A DNA stretch of 5,258 nucleotides from Prolixibacteraceae bacterium (GTDB lineage: Bacteria > Bacteroidota > Bacteroidia > Bacteroidales > Prolixibacteraceae), in NCBI GenBank assembly GCA_007116765.1, contig SKHV01000481.1, positions 1-5,258 of the forward strand. Direction: 5' to 3'. This document shows, in pieces, positions 1-5,258 of this stretch. The notes under the pieces are model-generated. The model had not been told where the DNA came from, made no database searches, and saw only the letters and a list, made by a program, of their open reading frames with translations. Position 1 is the first letter of the stretch, and the number at the start of each line of letters is the position of its first letter. Position numbers and translations under genes: made by a program.

Positions 1-255
1 GTCTCCGTTATGGGCTTCCCATTCTAAACCATAGGTTTTTCGGCATTTTTCAACTCCCAGAATGTGATCGAAGTGACCATGGGTATTGATCAGTTTAACC
101 GGCTTTAGCGCATTGCTTTTGATGAAATTATCGAGTGTTTCAAACTCATTTTCAGCCAAACAGCCGGGATCAATAATTGCGCATTCATTGGTTTCGTCCC
201 ACAAAACCAGAGTGTTTTCCTGCACAGGGTTAAATACAAATGTGTGAATGTTCAT
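1..255 (-). CDS. MBL-fold metallo-hydrolase, glyoxalase II-like (N-terminal part, cut by window start)
   Basis: This is the first 85 codons of a metallo-beta-lactamase-fold hydrolase; the gene runs off the window at base 1. The start ATG lies at 253-255. The opening, with FNPVQENT (residues 8-15), LVLWD and then IIDPGC (27-32), is typical of the small (about 210 residues) glyoxalase II/YcbL-like hydrolases of Bacteroidota. The zinc-binding motif is present as THGHFDH (58-64), giving H59, H61, D63 and H64 as ligands of the binuclear metal site. Members of this family hydrolyse thioesters such as lactoylglutathione-type compounds in the cytoplasm, but the true substrate of this group is not established. 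The gene lies 52 bases downstream of pcm on the same strand, so the two may be cotranscribed. That gap carries a run of ten A on the coding strand (285-294) and no terminator hairpin. The remaining metal ligands lie outside the window, so completeness cannot be judged. Confidence 0.9.
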   Translation of the reverse strand, partial: MNIHTFVFNPVQENTLVLWDETNECAIIDPGCLAENEFETLDNFIKSNALKPVKLINTHGHFDHILGVEKCRKTYGLEWEAHNGD

Positions 256-307
256 TTTCTAATTCTTATCTTTTTCTATGCTGATTTTTTTTTTAATCGA
301 CTTATAT

Positions 308-952
308 TTATTGTGTACCTTTAAGCAAAGGAACAAAACTGAAGCGGCCGTGTTCATGCATTTCAAAATCATTTTCGCCGCTACGGGTAATTACAGTCAT
401 AATTTGACTGTCGCCCTGTGTCAGCGGAATTACCAGCCGACCACCAATTTTCAGTTGCTGCTTCAAATCATCGGGTACATAAGGTGCCCCGGCCGTAACC
501 AAAATGCCGTCGAACGGGCCATAGGTAGGCAGGCCTTTGTATCCGTCGCCAAAGAAAAAGCGGGGGAAATATCCTATTTGTGGCAAAAGCTGTTGCACTT
601 TTATGTACAGTTCCTGCTGGCGTTCTATGGTAAATACCTGTGCACCCATTTCGAGCAACACCGCAGCCTGATAGCCCGAACCGGTGCCAATTTCGAGAAT
701 TTTGTCTCCATTACCCGGGTTTAGCAGTTGCGTTTGAAAAGCCACGGTGAAGGGCTGCGAAATGGTTTGCCCGGCTCCAATAGGGAAAGCATTGTCTTTA
801 TAGGCAAATTTAATGAAGCTGCTTTCCATGAACAAATGCCGTGGTATTTTTCCAATAGCATCGAGGACCTGTGGCTTGCTTATTCCTTTCTGAATAAGTG
901 TTTCCACCAAACGCTTACGCATTCCTTTGTGTTGTAAGGTGTCTTGTTCCAT
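308..952 (-). CDS. pcm: Protein-L-isoaspartate O-methyltransferase
   Basis: The enzyme transfers a methyl group from S-adenosylmethionine to isoaspartyl residues in aged proteins, starting their repair in the cytoplasm. From the start at 952 the protein has 214 residues, close to the usual length. Visible family motifs are PRHLFM (residues 37-42), the substrate-side loop PIGAGQTISQPF (57-68), SAM motif I ILEIGTGSGYQAAVL (85-99), the acidic residue after beta 2 in FTIER (107-111), and the post-motif FDGILVTAGAP (147-157). The carboxy-terminal GGRLVIP strand is present. An in-frame ATG 14 codons upstream (994) gives a longer form. I prefer 952 because the sequence MEQDTLQHKGMRKRLVE matches where homologues begin, as I remember the family, and the extra residues look unlike the domain. 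Neither start has a Shine-Dalgarno sequence, which is normal in this phylum. The gene diverges from the Gfo/Idh-like gene and precedes the MBL-fold hydrolase. Confidence 0.95.
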   Translation of the reverse strand: MEQDTLQHKGMRKRLVETLIQKGISKPQVLDAIGKIPRHLFMESSFIKFAYKDNAFPIGAGQTISQPFTVAFQTQLLNPGNGDKILEIGTGSGYQAAVLLEMGAQVFTIERQQELYIKVQQLLPQIGYFPRFFFGDGYKGLPTYGPFDGILVTAGAPYVPDDLKQQLKIGGRLVIPLTQGDSQIMTVITRSGENDFEMHEHGRFSFVPLLKGTQ

Positions 953-1022
953 TTTCAAATTCTTTAAAATACCAAAAATAGCAGTTACTTTCATAAAAAC
1001 TAAATTGAAAGCACTTTAAAAC

Positions 1023-1054
1023 ATTGTATAGAAAAAAGTAGTATATTAATGTTG
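1023..1054 (+). promoter_or_regulatory. Candidate Bacteroidota promoter for the Gfo/Idh-like gene
   Basis: ATTG (1023-1026), a 20-base spacer and TAATGTTG (1047-1054) match the TTTG / TAnnTTTG consensus with one mismatch in each box. The predicted leader before the ATG at 1088 would be about 25-30 bases. The element interleaves with a similar candidate on the opposite strand. The match is imperfect and the 93-base gap is AT-rich, so this is tentative. Confidence 0.3.
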
Positions 1055-1064
1055 TAAAAACAAT
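1033..1064 (-). promoter_or_regulatory. Candidate Bacteroidota promoter for pcm
   Basis: On the minus strand, ATTG (1064-1061) is followed after exactly 20 bases by TACTTTTT (1040-1033). Against the Bacteroidota consensus of TTTG at -33 and TAnnTTTG at -7 this has one mismatch in each box. Transcription would begin a few bases further on, leaving a leader of some 30 bases to the ATG at 994 and about 75 to the ATG at 952. The region is very AT-rich, so a chance match is possible. Confidence 0.3.
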
Positions 1065-1087
1065 TGAAATTTACGAATTTGTAAGCT

Positions 1088-1930
1088 ATGATTCACTGTT
1101 TACTTATTGGCGACAACAAGCAAATTCAATACTACTCTAACCTTGTAGGGCAGATTGATTATTTTGACAAGCCCGAAATACTTACCCTTGAATCAGACAC
1201 ACTAATTGCAGCCATTGATTTTTCTATGTACGATGCCATATTACTTTTAATCCCGTTGAAAAATACCTTTGTGCTGCTTGCTGATGCCATACGGGCAAAA
1301 GCAAATCTGTTTTTTGTGGATCAGCCACACCTTTTGCTGCTCGAAATTCAGGCATTGAATAAACTGCATTACGAAGCTTCAAATTTAATGTATCCGTGTA
1401 TAAGTGAATTGAAACATCCGTTGATTGAAGACTTTTTGCTTACGAGTGGAAAGCACCTGTTGTACCGCTACAATAAAAATATTCAGAGTAAAGCGCAAAT
1501 GCGCAATACCCTGCTCAATGCCTTGAGTTTTATTACTGTACTTTGTCCCATGCAGGTGAAAAACATAGATATAAACACTCTCGATGCTCATGATGCCGGA
1601 AGCCCAGCATTAAAAATTAGGTTGAAATTGTACGATAGCTCAGTTGCCTATATAATTTTAACTTACACGGCAAGCCGCGATCACAACATTCTTATCGAAT
1701 CAGTGAACGGAAATTTCACCTTTCACTTTAGCGAAAATTATCTCGAGAATACCCATGGATTCAGGTTTACGGCTTCTGAAATAAGTGACGCTGAACTCGA
1801 TATGAAAACGCTAAGCGATTTTGCCCTTTGCATTATCCTCAATCAAAAACCACTGTCAAATTTCTTTCATTACTCCCTTGTGTTTAAACTTCTGAAAAAC
1901 ATTGAGAATATTTTGCCTCGCTACAGTTAA
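1088..1930 (+). CDS. Degenerate Gfo/Idh/MocA-like protein, probably not an active dehydrogenase
   Basis: This intact 280-residue protein has the outline of a Gfo/Idh/MocA oxidoreductase but lacks its key residues. Residues 1-8 form a first strand, followed by IGDNKQ where the family has the glycine-rich GxGxxG nucleotide-binding loop. DAILLLIPLKNTFVLLADAI (49-68) corresponds to the family's 'D.V.I.tP...H...a..al' segment, and NLFFVDQP (73-80) to 'hVfvEKP', with glutamine in place of the catalytic lysine. The stretch after it (LEIQALNKLHYEASNLMYP) fits the helix and strand that follow EKP. Residues 180-230 look like the beta-sheet domain, and LSDFALCIILNQKPLSNF (242-259) resembles the usual C-terminal 'dF..ai..g..P' helix. 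It is about 50-80 residues shorter than typical active members. The gene lies 82 bases before a sugar phosphotransferase, suggesting a role in glycan synthesis, but that is inference from position. The start at 1088 is the first in-frame ATG of the frame; no Shine-Dalgarno is visible. Confidence 0.75.
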   Translation: MIHCLLIGDNKQIQYYSNLVGQIDYFDKPEILTLESDTLIAAIDFSMYDAILLLIPLKNTFVLLADAIRAKANLFFVDQPHLLLLEIQALNKLHYEASNLMYPCISELKHPLIEDFLLTSGKHLLYRYNKNIQSKAQMRNTLLNALSFITVLCPMQVKNIDINTLDAHDAGSPALKIRLKLYDSSVAYIILTYTASRDHNILIESVNGNFTFHFSENYLENTHGFRFTASEISDAELDMKTLSDFALCIILNQKPLSNFFHYSLVFKLLKNIENILPRYS

Positions 1931-1943
1931 AAAATTAGTTTTG
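1912..1943 (+). promoter_or_regulatory. Bacteroidota-type promoter for the sugar transferase gene
   Basis: TTTG (1912-1915), a 20-base spacer and TAGTTTTG (1936-1943) match the Bacteroidota primary sigma factor consensus TTTG-N19-20-TAnnTTTG at every defined base. The upstream box lies inside the last codons of the Gfo/Idh-like gene and the downstream box just after its stop. Transcription would start near 1948-1952, leaving an AT-rich leader of about 60 bases before the ATG at 2013. The gene can therefore be expressed independently of its upstream neighbour. Confidence 0.6.
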
Positions 1944-2012
1944 CACACAATTTTTCACAAAACAACTCGTTTTAGTGATTAGAATTATCAAACTGACCAA
2001 TTATTAATCTGC

Positions 2013-3428
2013 ATGAATAATCGAAAACAGGTAGCCAGATACATGTTATTTGATGTCCTGACGGCGGCTATTGCCTGGGCATTGTTTTATATTTTCAGGA
2101 AAGTTTATCTCGAAAGTGGAGTCTTTAGCTACACCAACTCCGTACAACTTGACACTAATTTTTGGATTGCGCTCTTTATTATTCCTGCTTTCTGGCTTTC
2201 GTTTTACTATACAACCGGTTTTTATCATAATATTTATCGCCGCTCACGCCTTATCGATTTGGGGCAAACTCTACTGACTTCAATACTGGGAGTAACCATC
2301 ATCTTTTTTGTGCTTTTGCTCGACGACAATATTTCGACCTATAAAAACTATTATCATTCCTATTTTGCTCTGCTGGGACTTCATTTTCTGCTTACTTTTA
2401 TTCCTCGTATTATTCTCACAACACGTACTATTCATAAAGTACATAAGCGTAAAATTGGTTTCAATACGCTCATTATTGGTAGTAACGAACAAGCTTTGCG
2501 CCTTTATAATGAGATGGTTTCAGGTGAGCGTACTTCAGGCAATATTTTTGTAGGTTTTGTGAGTATCGATAAGCGCAACGAATTGCTTCTTGAAGAACAC
2601 CTGCCATTACTGGGTACTGTGAGTGATATCCCCAAAATTATTGATTCCAAGCAAATTGAAGAAATCATTATTGCAATTGAAACTTCGGAGCACGGAAAAA
2701 TTAAAGATATTATTTCGACACTCGATTACCGCAGTGTAACTGTAAAAGCAATACCCGATATGTACGATATTTTGGCAGGAACAGTAAAAATGAGCACGAT
2801 TTATACCAGCCCGCTGGTAAAAATATCGAACGGACTGATGCCTGCCTGGCAGGAAAACCTCAAACGACTAATCGATGTGGTGGGCTCTGTTTTTGCAATT
2901 ATCTTGTTTTTACCGTTTTTCCCATTGGTATACATCGGAATTAAATCTTCGTCGAAGGGATCTGTAATATACTCTCAAAAGCGTGTAGGTCGCTTCGGCA
3001 AAGAGTTTGTAATTTACAAGTTCCGGAGTATGTATGCCGGAGCTGAGCCTAACGGACCCGAGCTTTCGTCGACCGACGACCCGCGTATTACCCGTTTCGG
3101 GCAGTTTATGCGTCGTACACACATCGACGAAATCCCTCAGTTTTTCAATGTAATTAGAGGAGACATGTCGCTTGTGGGGCCACGCCCCGAAAGGCGCTAC
3201 TTTGTAGATGCCATCAGAAAAGAAGCTCCTCACTACAACCAGTTACAACGTTTAAGGCCCGGCATAACCTCTTGGGGACAAGTAAAATACGGATATGCCT
3301 CGAACCTGGAACAAATGCTCGAACGCTTTCCATACGACATACTCTACCTGAAAAATATATCCTTGTACCTCGATTTTAAAATTCTTATTTATACGCTGAT
3401 TAATTGTTTCGGCGGGAAAGGAAAATAG
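2013..3428 (+). CDS. Undecaprenyl-phosphate sugar-1-phosphate transferase (WcaJ-like, exopolysaccharide initiation)
   Basis: The enzyme moves a sugar-1-phosphate from a nucleotide sugar to undecaprenyl phosphate at the inner membrane, the first step of exopolysaccharide, capsule or O-antigen unit assembly. The 471-residue length is normal for the large polyprenyl glycosylphosphotransferases. Four hydrophobic segments lie at about 11-29, 51-70, 87-104 and 113-133. A soluble CoA-binding-like Rossmann domain follows (FNTLIIGSNEQALRLY from 150, with LPLLGTVSDIP at 197-207). The catalytic bacterial sugar transferase domain runs from about 283, beginning with a proline-broken membrane helix (about 287-310, PFFP at 301-304). 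Its motifs are KRVGRFGKEF (323-332), YKFRSM (335-340), IDEIPQFFNVIRGDMSLVGPRPE (371-393) holding the D372-E373 catalytic dyad, and RPGITSWGQV (415-424). Glucose is the commonest substrate in such enzymes, but galactose cannot be excluded from sequence. It follows the Gfo/Idh-like gene by 82 bases and has its own promoter. No other glycan genes are in the window. Confidence 0.93.
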   Translation: MNNRKQVARYMLFDVLTAAIAWALFYIFRKVYLESGVFSYTNSVQLDTNFWIALFIIPAFWLSFYYTTGFYHNIYRRSRLIDLGQTLLTSILGVTIIFFVLLLDDNISTYKNYYHSYFALLGLHFLLTFIPRIILTTRTIHKVHKRKIGFNTLIIGSNEQALRLYNEMVSGERTSGNIFVGFVSIDKRNELLLEEHLPLLGTVSDIPKIIDSKQIEEIIIAIETSEHGKIKDIISTLDYRSVTVKAIPDMYDILAGTVKMSTIYTSPLVKISNGLMPAWQENLKRLIDVVGSVFAIILFLPFFPLVYIGIKSSSKGSVIYSQKRVGRFGKEFVIYKFRSMYAGAEPNGPELSSTDDPRITRFGQFMRRTHIDEIPQFFNVIRGDMSLVGPRPERRYFVDAIRKEAPHYNQLQRLRPGITSWGQVKYGYASNLEQMLERFPYDILYLKNISLYLDFKILIYTLINCFGGKGK

Positions 3429-3429
3429 C

Positions 3430-4038
3430 CTACTCTTTTTGCAGTGCTGCAGCTTCGGCAGCCATTTCTTCTTCAATCATTAACACAATTTGTTCCACTA
3501 CAAAATGCCTGTGATAGGGATCGTATTCTTCCTTCAAATCGTTATTGAAAATGCGGGCTAACCCTTGCCAAAACAAAGCCGGCACTCCGCCTTTTAATTC
3601 TTTAATTATTGAGTACGACGAATTTCCGGTTTCGCGGTCAATAAGCAAAATCAGGTAGCGGCCTTCGCTTATGGTAAATCTTTTTAGTTGGTCTTCGTGT
3701 TTGGCAAACAGTTCTTTTTCTACGGCTCGCACATATTGTCTGCGCTCACGATCGCTGGTGGCGCTTTCAAACAGGGTGTTGTATTTTTCGAGTTCTTTGG
3801 CTGCGTCAACGGCAAAGGGATATACTTTACGCAAGCGTGAAACCAGACGGCTGTAACGGCGGTAATTTAACTTGCGTCCGCTATGAGGGTAAACATCAAT
3901 GTCTTCCAGCTGAATAAAAATCATCGAGTCGTTGCGGCTTACCATACTGTCGTCTTTCACCGGAGTTTGAGGCTCCTGCGAAAATACAGTAAGTACACTC
4001 AAGGTGATAATAGCCATTACTGTGATTTTATTCAGCAT
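3430..4038 (-). CDS. Exported DUF4294 family protein
   Basis: This belongs to DUF4294, a family of unknown function found in Bacteroidota. Counting from the chosen start at 4038 the protein has 202 residues. Residues 1-20 form a signal peptide (MLNKITVMAIITLSVLTVFS, cleaved before or near Q21), so it should reach the periplasm; there is no lipobox cysteine. An acidic linker follows, then the conserved body: IQLEDIDVYP (42-51), YRRYSRLVSRLRKVYPFAVDAAKEL (59-83), EKELFAKHEDQLKRFTISEGRYLILLIDRETG (107-138), and FWQGLARIF (156-164) with EYDPYH (171-176). The tail is alanine- and glutamate-rich. Longer starts exist at 4077 and 4113. The 4077 start has an AAGAAG sequence upstream and would give an extended basic N-terminus before the same hydrophobic core; I chose 4038 because it gives a compact signal peptide. 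The gene ends one base from the stop codon of the convergent sugar transferase. It has no visible functional link with its neighbours. Confidence 0.88.
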   Translation of the reverse strand: MLNKITVMAIITLSVLTVFSQEPQTPVKDDSMVSRNDSMIFIQLEDIDVYPHSGRKLNYRRYSRLVSRLRKVYPFAVDAAKELEKYNTLFESATSDRERRQYVRAVEKELFAKHEDQLKRFTISEGRYLILLIDRETGNSSYSIIKELKGGVPALFWQGLARIFNNDLKEEYDPYHRHFVVEQIVLMIEEEMAAEAAALQKE

Positions 4039-4254
4039 AATAGCAGCTTTCTCTGCGGCTATGGTTTTCTTCAGCATAAATAATCTTCTTAATTCAATAG
4101 GTACATCAAGCAAAGACTGTGCAACTTTTGCATTTTCTCATATAAAATCCATATTTCTATCAATCAATTTTGTCTCTTTCTTAATAAATCAAAGCGAAAG
4201 TATGCTTCTGCCAAAAAAGATTTCATTAAATTTACGATATTAATACATGAAGCT

Positions 4255-5258
4255 ATGCAAAACGTACACGTAAATTCCGAAATTGGCTTTCTCGAAGGAG
4301 TAATAATCCATACACCCGGGCAAGAGGTAGAAAAAATGACTCCCGGGAATGCCGAAAGAGCATTGTACAGCGATATACTCAATCTTTCGGTTGCCGCTGC
4401 CGAATACAGCCAGTTTAAGGCAGTACTGGATAAACAGTGCAAGACATACGAGGTGAAAGACCTGCTTACCGATATTCTCTCCGACCCCCTTATCAAAAAT
4501 AAGCTACTTCGGAAAATATGCCAGTCGGAAGGTGTACCTGACTTACTTGATGCATTGTTATGTCTTGACAATCAAGAAACAGCTCGTCAGCTTATCGAAG
4601 GTGTTGAACTTACCCGCGATAACCTTTCGCGTTACCTAAGCGACGAGCGCTACAGCCTTAAGCCCCTGCATAACTTTTTGTTTACCCGCGATGCTTCTAT
4701 GAGCATATTCAACAAGGTGCTTATCGGTAAAATGGCCAGTAACGTGCGCCACCGCGAAACGGTAATCATGGAATCAATTTTTGAACACCACCCCGATTTT
4801 AGGGTTGAAACCCTTAATGCGGCCAACGAAGTTTTGCCCGAGTTACTGGCACAGATAAAAATTGAAGGCGGCGATGTGCTTATAGCACGCCACGACGTGC
4901 TTGTTATCGGAACCGGAGTACGTACTTCCGCTAAAGGAATCGATTTCATTATTGAAACCCTTAAAGCCGGCAAGGGCGGCACACAGCACGTGATTGTGCA
5001 GGAATTGCCCGAAACTCCCGAGTCGTTTATTCATCTCGACATGGTGTTTACCCTGCTCGACAATGACAGTTGCATGGTGTATGAGCCGCTTATTATGAGG
5101 CACAATCGTTTCAGAACTATACATATTGTGATTGACAATGGGAAAGTGAAGTCCATAAGCACCGAAGAAAGCTTGCTCTCGGCATTGAAAAGCGTGGGCA
5201 TGGATCTCAATCCTATTATGTGTGGGGGCGACGACAACTGGCATCAGGAGCGCGAACA
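4255..5258 (+). CDS. Arginine deiminase-like protein (C-terminus cut by window end)
   Basis: Arginine deiminase hydrolyses L-arginine to citrulline and ammonia in the cytoplasm. The 334 codons seen begin with VNSEIGFLEGVIIHTPG (6-22) and EKMTPGNAERALYSDIL (26-42), the family's N-terminal signature. Active-site motifs follow in order: NFLFTRDASM (140-149, D146 for substrate guanidinium/amino contact), EGGDVL (204-209, E204 and D207), and HLDMVFTLL (260-268, catalytic histidine H260 with D262). MCGGDDNWHQERE (322-334) is where the family approaches its C-terminal segment; the nucleophilic cysteine expected near residue 400 lies beyond the window. The start at 4255 is used because the nearby ATG at 4247 is out of frame and stops after eight codons. 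No Shine-Dalgarno is visible. The gene diverges from the DUF4294 gene across about 216 bases (4039-4254), in which I found no convincing promoter. A role in an ATP-yielding arginine deiminase pathway cannot be judged without seeing arcB and arcC downstream. Other guanidino-modifying enzymes of the fold are less likely given the N-terminal signature. Confidence 0.88.
   Translation, partial: MQNVHVNSEIGFLEGVIIHTPGQEVEKMTPGNAERALYSDILNLSVAAAEYSQFKAVLDKQCKTYEVKDLLTDILSDPLIKNKLLRKICQSEGVPDLLDALLCLDNQETARQLIEGVELTRDNLSRYLSDERYSLKPLHNFLFTRDASMSIFNKVLIGKMASNVRHRETVIMESIFEHHPDFRVETLNAANEVLPELLAQIKIEGGDVLIARHDVLVIGTGVRTSAKGIDFIIETLKAGKGGTQHVIVQELPETPESFIHLDMVFTLLDNDSCMVYEPLIMRHNRFRTIHIVIDNGKVKSISTEESLLSALKSVGMDLNPIMCGGDDNWHQERE

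Noticed and set aside
278..724. 148-codon open frame on the plus strand opposite pcm
   Set aside because: It is antisense to a clearly conserved methyltransferase, its translation resembles no family, and it arises from the codon pattern of pcm.
1938..1973. GTTTTG (1938-1943), CAAAAC (1958-1963) and GTTTT (1969-1973): alternative pairings suggesting an attenuator
   Set aside because: All pairs are short and mostly A-T, the region is AT-rich, and the first arm would lie upstream of the predicted transcription start, so it would not be in the RNA.
3446..3462. GCTGC / GCAGC inverted repeat with a cTTCGg centre just after the sugar transferase stop, a possible terminator
   Set aside because: The stem is only five base pairs (or two short blocks with a mismatch), the following bases are CATTTCTTCTTC and not a clean T-run, and it lies within the conserved gene on the other strand.
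4127..4157. TTTG (4127-4130), 19 bases, CATATTTC (4150-4157) as a promoter for the arginine deiminase gene
   Set aside because: The downstream box has two mismatches to TAnnTTTG, and other equally weak matches (for example CAATTTTG at 4165-4172 without a -33 box) occur nearby, so none can be preferred.
4247..4273. Short frame beginning at the ATG just before the arginine deiminase start, a possible leader peptide
   Set aside because: It has only eight codons, overlaps the start of the real gene out of frame, and shows no regulatory codon run or arginine codons.
4164..5244. Several minus-strand open frames of 68-135 codons opposite the arginine deiminase
   Set aside because: They overlap one another in different frames and lie antisense to a gene whose motifs run uninterrupted, so they are shadow frames.

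Overview
The window looks like chromosomal DNA from a Bacteroidota bacterium, probably of the Bacteroidales/Marinilabiliales type. The evidence is a DUF4294 protein (a family I know almost only from this phylum), signal peptides of the '...FSQ' style, coding starts without Shine-Dalgarno sequences in AT-rich gaps, and a promoter that fits the Bacteroidota consensus (TTTG, 20 bases, TAnnTTTG). The exact genus cannot be read from the sequence.

Layout. Bases 1-952, minus strand: an isoaspartyl protein methyltransferase (pcm), followed by the N-terminal part of a metallo-beta-lactamase-fold hydrolase of the glyoxalase II-like group, which is cut by the window start. Bases 1088-3428, plus strand: a degenerate Gfo/Idh/MocA-like protein, then a full-length polyprenyl-phosphate sugar phosphotransferase of the WcaJ type, the enzyme that starts exopolysaccharide or O-antigen repeat units on the lipid carrier. 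Bases 3430-4038, minus strand: an exported DUF4294 protein that meets the sugar transferase tail to tail with one base between the stop codons. Bases 4255-5258, plus strand: an arginine deiminase-like enzyme, cut by the window end before its catalytic cysteine.

How the parts relate. pcm and the hydrolase are adjacent and codirectional and may share a transcript; both are general repair/detoxification functions. The Gfo/Idh-like gene and the sugar transferase are codirectional, 82 bases apart, and the second has its own good promoter overlapping the end of the first. The other genes have no evident functional link to each other. The window contains no RNA gene, mobile element, CRISPR array or phage feature that I could support. 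No stretch over about 220 bases lacks a gene. I do not see a clear undescribed system here. The most interesting item is the Gfo/Idh-like protein, which has lost both the dinucleotide-binding glycines and the catalytic lysine of its apparent family while remaining an intact reading frame next to a glycan-initiating enzyme.
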